From CAWBRT01 sp963832365 (GTDB lineage Bacteria; Acidobacteriota; Terriglobia; Terriglobales; Acidobacteriaceae), in assembly GCA_963832365.1 (NCBI GenBank), contig CAWHUL010000016.1:186001-250000 (forward strand): a stretch of 64,000 bases of DNA, given 5' to 3'. The position numbers and the translations under genes are program-made. The notes below the pieces were generated by a model. The model was not told the origin of the DNA. It worked only from the letters and a program-made list of their open reading frames with translations, and searched no databases. Each line of letters starts with the position of its first letter. Position 1 is the first letter of the stretch. Positions 36,603-45,739 of the stretch are shown piece after piece.

Positions 36603-37187
36603 CTGAGAGGTTCTCCATCCGGCTGCCGGTTCCAGGGTGGACAATTGCTACCCATTATTCCGTTAAGCCAATACGTCGACTATACCCAACCAAGGGTGCA
36701 GCGGCAATCCAGTTCTACGCCTAGGCGGCGAAGCATCCGTTTGACCGAATTCCGCAGCGCCAGGACCACACAGCCGCAGGATTTCCCTTGAGAACTGACT
36801 CAAGAAAGGCGGCCCGCAGCCTGCGCATCAACTCTGATGATCGATAAGCAGAGCGGAACCGAGATGCTCATCAGAAGCATCCGTGTGGAACTCAGTGCTA
36901 ATTATCGACTAGTAACGCGGGCACATTTCCTTTTCGCCCGGTCAGGGTCCGCCCGATTTGGTAAAGATAGCCAGCAAAGCTCTTTATTTTCAGTGCAGTT
37001 GGCCGATTGATCCCAAACCAGAGAGTTTGGCCTGCATCTTGCTTAAGGAGTAAACATCGGTTCGGTTGGCGGATCGCTGGCGGCATGACCGAAACCAGGG
37101 GAACAGCGGTTTTGCTGATGCGCTCCGGACGAGACACTGGGACTGCCTTTCCAGCCGGACCGATAACGACAATCTGATGATTCTAGA
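36603..37187. other. Intergenic region, candidate non-coding RNA
   Basis: Nearly 590 bases without a convincing gene, ending in the strong intrinsic terminator at 37188-37216. A stem-forming stretch (CCGGACGAGACACTGGGACT and its partner TTCCAGCCGGACCG, about 37122-37172) lies directly before the terminator. The plus-strand frame at 37066-37326 shows no protein-like composition. Confidence 0.4.
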
Positions 37188-37216
37188 GGTCAACCAAGTG
37201 GTTGGCCCTTTTTTTT
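37188..37216 (+). terminator. Rho-independent terminator without an assigned gene
   Basis: Eight-pair stem GGTCAACC / GGTTGGCC (37188-37195 and 37200-37207; one G-U pair), loop AAGT, then C and eight T (37209-37216). No plus-strand gene ends upstream of it since 35066, so it probably ends a small RNA. Confidence 0.75.
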
Positions 37217-37388
37217 CGAGCCGCTGGCGCGCATGCACTATCTCTCCCACGGCGTTTCAGAATAGGTGTATCTTCGAGCTATCGACAGCAGGAGAGGGGA
37301 ACTCCCGATTCCGGTGTTCACACTGACGACGGAGTCCATGCGGGCGACGTCTAAAGGCTATAAGATTCCAGCAAGCGATCCGTCAAAG

Positions 37389-38279
37389 ATGCGTTTCCGC
37401 CATCGACATCCCGTTTTCGCAGCAGCTCTGATGCTGATTGCCGCCGTTGTCGCCCTGTCGGCGGAGGAGCCAGAGGCGCAGCCACAAACGCCGCCTATCG
37501 AATTGGTGCGCAAGGCGACAGCAAACGAGATGCGGAACCCGAAAAGCTCGCGGTTCTACATGTGGACTGACCGCGTCGTAAAGCCGAAGGGCTCGCAGAC
37601 CAGGCAGATGGTCCAGACGCCGGACGGCATTATCAGCCGGCTGGTGGCAATCAACAATGAGCCTTTGACGCCAGAGCAGCGCAAGGCCGATGACAACCGC
37701 ATCAATCGTCTGCTTGATTCCGCGAAGATGCGCGAAAAGACAAAGCAGCAAAGAGAAGACGAGCAGCATACTCAAAGACTGCTTCGCGCCCTGCCGGCTG
37801 CGTTCAACTATGAATATGCTGGAAACGAAACGACGCCACAGGGACGCAATGTAGTAAAGCTGAACTTTACGCCGAATCCAGACTTCGTTCCGCCCGATCG
37901 CGAGACACAGGTTTACCAGGGATTGAAAGGCCAAGTCTGGATCGATACTCACGCCATGCGGTTGGCAAAGATCGAAGGAACCCTGTTCAGAGACGTGGAT
38001 TTCGGTTGGGGAATCCTCGGCAAGCTCTATAAGGGCGGTAGATTCGTCGTCGAACAGGGCGACGTGGGGAACGGGCACTGGGACACCACCAGGATGCGCT
38101 TGAAGTTTGACGGCAGGATCGTGCTGCTGAAGCGCCTCCACATCGAGGTGACGGAAACCGAGTGGGATTTCCGTCCGGTGCCTAAGATGACCGTGCAGCA
38201 GGCGCTCGAGATGCTCCGTAAATCCGGCGATCAGCTCGCATCGGCCCCTGCCGAAACTGCAAGAGCGGTTTCAGAATAG
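37389..38279 (+). CDS. Secreted hypothetical protein
   Basis: A 296-aa protein with a clear signal peptide (MRFRHRHPVFAAALMLIAAV followed by VALSAEEPEAQ). The mature part is polar, with charged helices (about residues 85-150, many Lys/Arg/Gln) and then a beta-rich section (NVVKLNFTPNPDFVPPDRET, KGQVWIDTHAMRLAKIEGTL). The latter is reminiscent of LolA/outer-membrane lipoprotein-sorting-like folds. The frame is open upstream to 37266 but only the ATG at 37389 gives a signal peptide. Function unknown; tail-to-tail with mazG. Confidence 0.75.
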   Translation: MRFRHRHPVFAAALMLIAAVVALSAEEPEAQPQTPPIELVRKATANEMRNPKSSRFYMWTDRVVKPKGSQTRQMVQTPDGIISRLVAINNEPLTPEQRKADDNRINRLLDSAKMREKTKQQREDEQHTQRLLRALPAAFNYEYAGNETTPQGRNVVKLNFTPNPDFVPPDRETQVYQGLKGQVWIDTHAMRLAKIEGTLFRDVDFGWGILGKLYKGGRFVVEQGDVGNGHWDTTRMRLKFDGRIVLLKRLHIEVTETEWDFRPVPKMTVQQALEMLRKSGDQLASAPAETARAVSE

Positions 38280-38281
38280 GT

Positions 38282-39166
38282 CTACTTTTCGTCGCTTTTG
38301 GAAGCCTGCCAGTGCGCTTCCATTTCATCCAGCGAAGCATCTTCCAGCTTCTTCCCTGCTTGGCGCAAAGCCCCCTCCACATGCTGGAAACGCCGCCGAA
38401 ACTTGCGGTTCGTCTTCCGCAGTGAAGACTCGGGATCGACATTCAGATAGCGCGCAATGTTCACCAGCACAAACAGCAAGTCGCCGACCTCATCCTCCAG
38501 GCGTGCCTTCAGTTCCTCGGGCAGCACCTGCCCTCGCGAGCCGGCAATACCTCGGCCAATGGGCGTCGGCCCCGGCGGCGGTATCTGATTCACCTCGTGC
38601 CGCAGCTCTTCGAGTTCTTCTTTGAGTTTGTCGAAGAGAGCTTCGATGTTGGGCCAGTCGAAGCCCACGTGAGCAGCCTTGTTGCTGAGCTTCAATCCCT
38701 CCAGCAGGGCGGGCATTGCCGTCGAGACTCCGGCGAGGATCGACTTCGGCTCTTCATCTTCCCCTTGCCGGACCGGCTCGCGCTGCTTGCGCTCCTGCTG
38801 CTTAATCGCCTCCCAATTGCGCAGCACTTGCGCGGAGGTGTCTGCCTTGACGTCGCCAAAAACGTGGGGATGCCGCGTTACCAGCTTGTTTGAAAGCCGG
38901 TCCAGCACGTCATCCACGGAGAAACGGCCTTCCTCCTTTGCCATCTCCGCGTAGAAAAGCACCTGGAGCAGCAGGTCCCCGAGCTCGCCGGTAAGTTCAT
39001 ACCAGTCGCGATTCTCAATCGCCTCCAGCACCTCGTAAGTTTCTTCCAGCGTGTATTGCTTGATGGTGTCAAAAGTCTGTTCCCGGTCCCAGGGACAACC
39101 GCCGGGAGCACGGAGGCGCGCCATTATCGCGACGGCGCGTTCGAAGCGTTCACCTGTTTCACTCAT
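38282..39166 (-). CDS. mazG: Nucleoside triphosphate pyrophosphohydrolase MazG
   Basis: House-cleaning enzyme that hydrolyses (d)NTPs to monophosphates. Two MazG domains: the first starts GGCPWDREQTFDTIKQYTLE and carries the metal-binding ELTGELGDLLLQVLFYAEMA pattern; the second includes KARLEDEVGDLLFVLVNIAR near residue 225. Typical RHPHVFGD motif between. 294 aa, usual length. Confidence 0.95.
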   Translation of the reverse strand: MSETGERFERAVAIMARLRAPGGCPWDREQTFDTIKQYTLEETYEVLEAIENRDWYELTGELGDLLLQVLFYAEMAKEEGRFSVDDVLDRLSNKLVTRHPHVFGDVKADTSAQVLRNWEAIKQQERKQREPVRQGEDEEPKSILAGVSTAMPALLEGLKLSNKAAHVGFDWPNIEALFDKLKEELEELRHEVNQIPPPGPTPIGRGIAGSRGQVLPEELKARLEDEVGDLLFVLVNIARYLNVDPESSLRKTNRKFRRRFQHVEGALRQAGKKLEDASLDEMEAHWQASKSDEK

Positions 39167-39247
39167 CGATTCAATGTAATCGAGCCGAGTCCATCAAGCA
39201 AAGAGCGGGCGCCGCACAGTGAAATCCGAGTCGCCGACTTCGAACTT

Positions 39248-39352
39248 CCCACATTAGCCAACTACGGCAAATGCAGGCCACCTGATTGCGGAAGGTACGG
39301 CAGAAAACAACCCCACGTCAGCCCAAAAGAAGGGCGGGACGTGGGCCACCAT
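39248..39352. repeat. Two adjacent dispersed repeats
   Basis: First the block CCCACATTAGCCAACTACGG shared with 35223, then a CCCACGTCAGCCCAA...GGGCGGGACGTGGG palindrome (about 39312-39345), which is the reverse complement of the element at 42243-42276 except for the loop. Confidence 0.7.
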
Positions 39353-39391
39353 AGAATGTCAAGCTATGGACGAGCTAATCAACCTATATCT

Positions 39392-40108
39392 TTATGGAAT
39401 AAGGCATTTCCTAACACGGGCTAGCAATTCCGGATCGTCGGAGACCAAGCCATCCACTCCCATTTCCGTCAGGGAGCGCATCCGCCGTTCCCGGTTCACC
39501 GTCCACGCAAACACCTGTTTGCCGGCGGCATGAAACTCGTTCACCAGCCCGCGGTCCAGCAAATCGTGGCGCGGCATAAGGTGGGAGACCGGAAGCAGCT
39601 CCCATTGCCGCATCGCCTCTCGATTATCAAAGATGAACCCGCGCGGAAGCTCCGCATCCAGGATGGCGAGCTTTCGCAGGACTTCCGGTAAGAACGACGA
39701 AACGACGGCTCCGCGTTTCGCCGGGAAGCGGGCAAGCAACTCGATCGTCGCCGCTTCAAGGCCCTCGGTTTTCAGCTCAATGTCGAGGAAAGCACGCTCG
39801 GCGTATTTGGCGAGCACATCTTCGAGGCAATGCAACTGGCTGGACTTCGCCTCGCACGCGGCAAGCAGGTCGGAAAAACTCGACTGGGCTATCTCCAGAC
39901 CGTGCAGAGTCGGATCGTGACAAACCACGCCGCGCCCATCTGAGCTGAGCCGAACGTCGAATTCGAAGCCGTCGCAGCCGTCCCGCAACGCCTTATCGAA
40001 AGCGACAAATGTGTTTTCCGGCGCCCTACGACGCGCCCCGCGATGTCCGAGCAGCACGGGGCGGAGATGATGTGAATGCGATTCGAGTATTTCGTCGTCG
40101 TGGTCCAC
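39392..40108 (-). CDS. ugpQ: Glycerophosphodiester phosphodiesterase
   Basis: Hydrolyses glycerophosphodiesters to glycerol-3-phosphate and an alcohol. GDPD motifs: LGHRGARRRAPENTFVAFDK (HRG...PENT), GCDGFEFDVRLSSDGRGVVC followed by HDPTL, and FLDIELKT. The C-terminal part has FAWTVNRERRMRSLTEMGVD. No signal peptide, so it acts in the cytoplasm. The start is a GTG at 40108, 18 bases after the stop of the 40127 gene on the same strand. Confidence 0.92.
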   Translation of the reverse strand: MDHDDEILESHSHHLRPVLLGHRGARRRAPENTFVAFDKALRDGCDGFEFDVRLSSDGRGVVCHDPTLHGLEIAQSSFSDLLAACEAKSSQLHCLEDVLAKYAERAFLDIELKTEGLEAATIELLARFPAKRGAVVSSFLPEVLRKLAILDAELPRGFIFDNREAMRQWELLPVSHLMPRHDLLDRGLVNEFHAAGKQVFAWTVNRERRMRSLTEMGVDGLVSDDPELLARVRKCLIP

Positions 40109-40126
40109 GCGAAAGTGGTCTGATCT

Positions 40127-40444
40127 TTAGTCCAGGTCGAAATCGCGCAACGGCTTGCCGGGCGTATCAGGAGTTTCCTTGGCACGGCGCACGGCCTCCT
40201 GAAACTTCTTCTCCAGCAAATCCGCCTTGTTTCTCTCGTTCTCCACGGACTGTCGAAAGATCGATTCCTTGCGGCCTTCCTGCTCTCTCATGGAGCGGGC
40301 CGCCTCCTCGAAGTCGTTGAACATTTTGGGAGTAGCTTTCGCCGTGTGAGAGATCACGGACCGTGCGGCGGAATCGACCTTCAGCACCGCCTCGCAGCAT
40401 GGACAAACAATCTCGAACGATGTCGACGGAGGGTTCTTTGCCAT
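40127..40444 (-). CDS. Conserved hypothetical with N-terminal CPCC motif and coiled coil
   Basis: A 105-aa protein: a short N-terminal zinc-ribbon-like beta part with CPCCEAVLKVDSAARSVISH (a single CxxC-like site), then a long charged helix (about residues 40-90; MFNDFEEAARSMREQEGRKE) likely to form a coiled coil. A half zinc-ribbon could dimerise through the coil. It lies just upstream of the GDPD gene and is probably cotranscribed. No function can be assigned. Confidence 0.7.
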   Translation of the reverse strand: MAKNPPSTSFEIVCPCCEAVLKVDSAARSVISHTAKATPKMFNDFEEAARSMREQEGRKESIFRQSVENERNKADLLEKKFQEAVRRAKETPDTPGKPLRDFDLD

Positions 40445-40528
40445 GTTCTAGATGTTACCGCAGATTTCCACCCCACTACACGAAAAGCGCGTGTATCGAG
40501 GATCCCAGTGCGGACGCTTTTACGATGG

Positions 40529-42194
40529 TCAGAGATAAAGCATCTGGTGCCCGGAACAATGGTTGCCGGCCGCCTCCACCAACCTCTCCAACAGACCCAT
40601 CCCGTGTGCGCTCAGCACAAAAATACCCGGAATGATCCGCTCCTGCAAGGTATTGGCCGGAAATAGACCGTTCATCAGCTCTGCCGCCTCGCGCGACAAT
40701 TGCTGGTTCTTGCGCAACTCGGCACGCGCGGCCTTTCCCGCCAGCCGCTTGACCTGGTGATGCATCTTGCGTCCCGCTCTTTCTGCGGCGTCCACCAGGG
40801 TCAGATCAAGCTGTCGCAAGGGCTCCGTGAACTGCGCAATCAGCTTGTCGATGGTCTGAGTTCCCTGCTCAAATTGCTCCTGCACGGCGGATGGAAGGAC
40901 GCGCGATGCCAGCAGTTCGCGCAGGTGGGTCTCACCGCGAAACAAATCCGGCAACTGCAGCTCATAACGCCGCAGCAGACGCTGCAGGCGGTTATTGACC
41001 ACCGTCAGGCTCAGACGCGGGAGCACGGGAGTAACACGGCCAAGCAGATTCCGATACACCACCGCCGCCTGCGCAAAGTAGGCGATCTCAGACGGGCCTC
41101 CGAAGTAGGCCACCGTGGGCAGAAGGAAGTCCTGGAGCACCGGGCGCAGCAGTACGTTGGGGCTGAACTGCTCGGGATGCTCATCGAGCCGCTGCAAAAC
41201 CTCGGCGCGCGGCAGTCTCTGGGCGCGCACCAGAAAATCGTCGCCTGCGATCTGCATGACCGAGCGCTCGCCGTTCTGGAGAATAAACAGTAGCGTCGAG
41301 GAGGCCGTGACCTTTACCTGTTCATGGTAGCCGGCAGCCTGCAATTCCTTGCCCCGGCGCAACAATTCCAAATCCAGTTCTTCGGCCCGTTGCACGGCGC
41401 TTCGCAGCAGGGGCTTGGCGATGGCATGCACATCCCGGTCGAGCGGCTGCATCAGGATGAGCCCGGTGCCGGCAAATATCTGACTGAACAGGCGGCCGAA
41501 CGCACCACCGAAGGTTTCGCCCGCGCGATAGCTGGACTTCAGCATGGCGGCTGAGTTCCGGATCTAGAAGCTGCGCAGCCCGCTCGACCAGCGGTTCGAT
41601 CTCCGGCCCGAAGCGCACGTCTCCGACGGGCACGTTGGCGCCGGCCTTCACCGATGCCGTCACGATTTCCAACCGGCCATCGGCCGCGGGTAGCGGCACC
41701 TGATTTACTTCGGCTAGATCATGGTCCTCCGTTGCCAGCCAGAACAACGGAACCGCATCGACGCCCTTCGACGACAGCTCTGCCGCCAGTTGCACGGCCG
41801 AAGCAGCTTTCAGAATCGAATAGAGAGGTCCGCCGAATAGTCCGACCTGCTGGCCACTGACTACGGCAACCGCACCTGCCCGCAGGCGCGCAATCGAGGC
41901 GAGTGTCGCGCTGGAGGCTCCCCACTCGCGGTTCTGGCGCTCCAGCACATCCGCAATCGCCTGCCGGCGCTGAGGATCGAAGTTAAGGGTGCGCGCGTGG
42001 TCGGCAATGGCCCCGATGCTATTCGGGGCGAAGAAGCGGTCCAACCCAGCCGGGCGTGCCAGGAAGTCGAGGAATAGCCGCGAGACATGCGGTATTTGTT
42101 CGAACCGAATACAGTCGGGATTCACTTGGCTGATCTCATCTCTCACCTGCGATGACGAACTATTGTAAATGGTACGGATCACGTTTCGCCTCAA
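40529..42194 (-). CDS. bshC: Bacillithiol biosynthesis cysteine-adding enzyme BshC (one frame change)
   Basis: Last enzyme of bacillithiol synthesis, adding cysteine to glucosaminyl-malate. The N-terminal frame has VVSGQQVGLFGGPLYSILKA and VPLFWLATEDHDLAEVNQVP, the family's nucleotide-binding-like motifs; the C-terminal frame starts at MLKSSYRAGETFGGAFGRLF and continues to 40529 with LLPTVAYFGGPSEIAYFAQA. One extra C near 41546-41551 (AGCCGCCATG; AGC GCC ATG expected) separates them. Joined length is about 554 aa, normal for BshC. Confidence 0.9.
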
Positions 42195-42242
42195 AGCAGC
42201 CGTAGTGGATCATTCTGATTTCTTCTTTACAAGAACGGGTGC

Positions 42243-42276
42243 CCCACGTCCCGCCCTGATGTTGGGCTGACGTGGG
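42243..42276. repeat. CCCACGTC...GACGTGGG palindrome
   Basis: An 8-bp terminal inverted repeat with GGGCTGA/CCCGCCC inner sequence; same element as 39312-39345 in the opposite orientation. It is followed by ACTTTTT. The rest of the 42195-42596 interval holds the tmRNA upstream region. Confidence 0.65.
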
Positions 42277-42456
42277 ACTTTTTCCGGGCACGATCCAAAT
42301 TGACCGACTACTGTAATCTCAATCCTCCGTCGAGAGCCGGTTCGAGGTGCGTCGAAGAGCCGCAGGCATCTTTGGGAGCATCTAATGATCAGGGCGGGGA
42401 GTACTTCGAAATGGATGCAGCTCGATGAAGGCGGTCGCGCAAGCTTTGCCTTGGGG

Positions 42457-42484
42457 TTGACTTCTAGCCTCCATCTACTAAGAT
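42457..42484 (+). promoter_or_regulatory. Possible promoter of tmRNA
   Basis: TTGACT (42457-42462), 16-base spacer and TAAGAT (42479-42484). The mature tmRNA 5' end is about 105 bases downstream, which would need processing of a leader; a closer, less standard promoter is possible. Confidence 0.35.
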
Positions 42485-42596
42485 TGAGATAGTTCTTTGA
42501 AAACGGTCGCCATGAAGTTGTCGCAGCCGTTGTTGCGACAATGGAAACCAGTTTCAGCCGGCTGTGCAATACAGCCGACGCACATGCAGTTCAGAT

Positions 42597-42991
42597 GGGG
42601 GCGTCACGGCTTCGACGGGAATGGATGCGGCCAGGAGGCATACCGGGGTGCATGCACCCGTAATCGTGTGCAAAACGATAATTGCCAACAATCAACAGCT
42701 GGCATACGCTGCCTAATTGTAGGTAGCCGTCCTCCGCGGCTTTGTCCGTGGGCTGCGGGAAGGGCGTCATACAGCGGACTGGCTCTGAACTCTACGTCTG
42801 GGAGTTTGGGGTGAGACCTTCAGGCTAGCCGCTTGCGTTTCTTGTCCGTTCTTAGCGCGAGAGGTGAACATGCGGCACGGTCTTGCGAGTTCGCTCGCGG
42901 GTCTGGGAGTCGCGATGGAATTGGACTAAGTATGTAGACTCCTTGCTGGCAGCATTTTCGGACAGGGGTTCAACTCCCCTCGCCTCCACCA
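42597..42991 (+). ncRNA. ssrA: Transfer-messenger RNA (tmRNA)
   Basis: Rescues stalled ribosomes. The tRNA-like ends are clear: 5' GGGGGCGTCACGGCTTCGAC with the invariant tmRNA start, 3' GGGGTTCAACTCCCCTCGCC followed by TCCACCA. The acceptor stem pairs GGGGGCG with CGCCTCC (one G-U). The tag reading frame fits 42684-42716: GCC AAC AAT CAA CAG CTG then GCA TAC GCT GCC TAA, giving ANNQQLAYAA, with an upstream TAATT before the resume codon in place of the usual TAGTC. Total 395 nt, CCA encoded. Confidence 0.95.
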
Positions 42992-43117
42992 TGTCTAAAT
43001 ATTGTATTTTCCATAAGTTACACTAATAGCCTAAAAATTGTACACGTTTTGTACACACACAGTTGGGCATGGATCGACATCATTGCCTGAAAGACTAGGC
43101 TGTACTATTGTGATCAC

Positions 43118-44242
43118 ATGCCCAGCCGGGACGTGGAGATCGTCGAGTGGGCCTTACGCGAACGCGTTAAAGAACTTACGTGCCTGTACGGCATTGCCCG
43201 AGTGATGCAGAAACCGGGGGCTACCCTGGAAGAATGCATCACCAAAATCCTCGGACTACTGCCTCCTGCATGGCAGTTTTCGGATCAAACCTGCGCACGT
43301 ATTGTGCTAGATGGCCACGAGTTCCAGACGACGCTTTACCATCCGCCAACCTGCTGCCAGTCAGCCGACCTGGTCGTCAACGAAGCCAAGCGAGGGTTCG
43401 TCGAAGTCGGATATTTCGGAGAGTTAGAGACCGCAAATCCCTTCCTGCAGGAAGAAGTGAGCCTTATAGAGATGGTGGCGCGCGAAGTCTCGATCATGGT
43501 AGAGCGGTACGAGTCAGAGCAAAACAAAGTGAAATTACAGGAACAGCTTCGGCATGCTGACCGCTTGGCGACCATTGGACAGTTGGCGGCAGGTGTGGCA
43601 CACGAATTGAACGAACCGCTTGCCAATATCCTAGGCTTCGCCCAATTGGCAAAGAAAGAACCTAAGCTGCCAAAGCAGACCGGCGAGGACATGGAGAAGA
43701 TTGTGCGCAATTGCCTGCATGCGCGCGAGGTAATCCATCAACTGCTGACATTTGCGCGGCAGATGCCTCTGGAACGAGCGCGCATAAACCTGAACCAAGT
43801 TATCTCCGATGGACTTTACTTCCTGGAATCGCGCTGCCTAAAGGCGGGCATAAAAGTCGCACGGAAGCTTGACCCGGAAATACCCGATATCTTTGCTGAT
43901 GCTTCGCAACTGAACCAGGTGCTCGTCAATCTCGTGGTCAACGCAATCCAGGCGATGCCGAGCGGCGGCGCTGTCACGATCGAAACGCAGCGAGGGCCTC
44001 GTGACGCTTCCGTGCTCCTGATCGTGAGCGACACTGGCACAGGGATGACCGAAGCAGTGCGCGCCAACATCTTTACTCCCTTCTTCACTACCAAAGACGT
44101 GAACGAGGGCACCGGGCTTGGGCTCGCCGTCGTGCATGGGATTGTCGCCTCGCACGGCGGCACAATTCGCGTTGGAAGCGAATTAGGGAGAGGATCGCGT
44201 TTCGAAGTCGAGCTGCCAGTCGATAGCGAGGAAAAGCAATGA
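43118..44242 (+). CDS. Cytoplasmic GAF-like sensor histidine kinase
   Basis: A 374-aa kinase without membrane segments. The N-terminal 130 residues look GAF-like and begin with a helix (WALRERVKELTCLYGIARVM) common to acidobacterial sensor kinases; HisKA H-box at ATIGQLAAGVAHELNEPLAN near residue 155; HATPase_c with NLVVNAIQAM, VSDTGTGM, FFTTKDVNEGTGLGLAVVHG. It overlaps the next gene by four bases (ATGA), so kinase and response regulator form one operon and one two-component system. Ligand unknown. Confidence 0.9.
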   Translation: MPSRDVEIVEWALRERVKELTCLYGIARVMQKPGATLEECITKILGLLPPAWQFSDQTCARIVLDGHEFQTTLYHPPTCCQSADLVVNEAKRGFVEVGYFGELETANPFLQEEVSLIEMVAREVSIMVERYESEQNKVKLQEQLRHADRLATIGQLAAGVAHELNEPLANILGFAQLAKKEPKLPKQTGEDMEKIVRNCLHAREVIHQLLTFARQMPLERARINLNQVISDGLYFLESRCLKAGIKVARKLDPEIPDIFADASQLNQVLVNLVVNAIQAMPSGGAVTIETQRGPRDASVLLIVSDTGTGMTEAVRANIFTPFFTTKDVNEGTGLGLAVVHGIVASHGGTIRVGSELGRGSRFEVELPVDSEEKQ

Positions 44243-45588
44243 CCTCGAAGACGAAAGAGCAGATTCTGGTGGTAGATGACGCGCCGAACACGTTGGAGAT
44301 ACTGGAACGTAATCTGCAAGCGGCTGGATACCACGTATTCACCGCCACTGACGTGGCCAGCGCCGTCCAGCTTTTACAACAGACGCCTTTCGATCTAGTG
44401 ATCACCGATTTCAAAATGCCAAAAGCCAGCGGCCTCGACTTGGTGCATCACGTCCGCGAGAACCTGAAGGACACGGAAGTCATGATGATCACCGGCTACC
44501 CATCCGTAGGAGGAGCGGTTGGCGCGGTGAAGGCCGGGGCGGCGGAATACCTGGCCAAGCCCTTCACCGACGAAGAACTACTTTCAGCCGTGGGCGGCAT
44601 TCTGGAGCGGCTGCGGATGCGGCGCCTTGCTCAGGCGAGCACTACCGAGAAAATAGGCTCCTCCTACGGCTTGGTTGGCGAATCTCCGGCCATGAAGAAG
44701 GTTTTTCGCGACGTGGCAAAGGCGGCGCCCACGGCAGCCACAGTGCTTATCTCCGGCGAAAGCGGCACCGGCAAAGAATTAATTGCCAGAGCAATCCACT
44801 ACAACAGTCCCAGAGCGTCGGCTCCGTTCGTGCCGGTGAATTGCGCGGCGATTCCGGAGACGCTGCTGGAAAGTGAGTTGTTCGGCTACGTGAGGGGCGC
44901 GTTTACCGGAGCTAACGAGACCCGCGCCGGTTTTTTCCAGACCGCCGATGGCGGTACCATTTTCCTGGACGAGATCAGCGCGACTACCCAGTCGACCCAA
45001 GTGAAGCTCCTACGCGTGTTGCAGGAGCGCGAAGTGTCTATGATCGGATCGGCGCGACCGCGCAAGGTGGACATACGGATTGTCGCCGCGACGAACAAAG
45101 ACCTGCTTGAGCTCACCAGAAAAGATCTCTTCCGCGAAGACCTCTACTTCCGTCTGAACGTGATCACGATTGCGCTCCCGCCCTTGCGCGATCGGGACGA
45201 CGACGTTTTTCTGCTAATCCAAAACTTCGCTCGCAAGTATGCCAAAGAAATGGGGAAAGCGGAGCCGCACTTCTCCGATCAGGCTCTCGACGCGCTGCAC
45301 CATTATCACTGGCCTGGCAATGTTCGTGAACTGGAGAACGTCATTCAGCGGCTGGTAGTGATGAGCGAGAATGACATCATCGAAGTGGCAGACCTTCCGC
45401 AATTGATGCGCTTTTCAGGACTGCGCACGTCCGGTTTCGATCGCCCGCTGGCGGAAGTGGAAGCCGAGTACATCAAGAACGTGCTGGCGAGCGTAGGCGG
45501 CAACCGCACTCGGGCGGCGCAAATTCTAGGTATAGACCGAAAGACCCTGCGCGACAAATTGCAGCATTACGCACCTGCGATGAAATAA
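44239..45588 (+). CDS. NtrC-family sigma-54-dependent response regulator
   Basis: Receiver domain (ILVVDDAPNTLEILERNLQA, phospho-Asp in DLVITDFKMPKASG), AAA+ sigma-54 activator domain with Walker A GESGTGKELIARAIH, the sigma-54 contact loop GAFTGA and Walker B DGGTIFLDEIS, and a Fis-type helix-turn-helix at the C-terminus (NRTRAAQILGIDRKTLRDKL). 449 aa. It should activate sigma-54 promoters; the closest candidate is at 45724-45739, immediately downstream of this gene, in front of the Cys-rich protein and glutamate dehydrogenase. Confidence 0.95.
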   Translation: MTSKTKEQILVVDDAPNTLEILERNLQAAGYHVFTATDVASAVQLLQQTPFDLVITDFKMPKASGLDLVHHVRENLKDTEVMMITGYPSVGGAVGAVKAGAAEYLAKPFTDEELLSAVGGILERLRMRRLAQASTTEKIGSSYGLVGESPAMKKVFRDVAKAAPTAATVLISGESGTGKELIARAIHYNSPRASAPFVPVNCAAIPETLLESELFGYVRGAFTGANETRAGFFQTADGGTIFLDEISATTQSTQVKLLRVLQEREVSMIGSARPRKVDIRIVAATNKDLLELTRKDLFREDLYFRLNVITIALPPLRDRDDDVFLLIQNFARKYAKEMGKAEPHFSDQALDALHHYHWPGNVRELENVIQRLVVMSENDIIEVADLPQLMRFSGLRTSGFDRPLAEVEAEYIKNVLASVGGNRTRAAQILGIDRKTLRDKLQHYAPAMK

Positions 45589-45723
45589 GTTGGGGAGTTT
45601 CTCCCCACTGGGGCGATGCTCCTCGGCGCAATCGCTCCTCCAATTCCAGTTTCAATTCATCTCCGATTCGAGATCTCGCCTGTCCTCATTGAGATAAGGG
45701 GTATCTTCGCCCCCGAGCACGCT

Positions 45724-45739
45724 TGGCAGGGAACGTGCA
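45724..45739 (+). promoter_or_regulatory. Sigma-54-type promoter (-24/-12)
   Basis: TGGCAGGGAACGTGCA: GG at 45725-45726 and GC at 45737-45738 with exactly ten bases between, plus the TGGCA and TGCA neighbours of the sigma-54 consensus. The predicted start is near 45750, 37 bases before the ATG at 45787. Its place right after a gene for a sigma-54 activator makes it convincing. Confidence 0.6.

Noticed and set aside
42660..42683. Alternative tmRNA tag starting GCA AAA
   Set aside because: That frame meets a stop after three codons. GCC at 42684 gives a normal length tag ending in AYAA.
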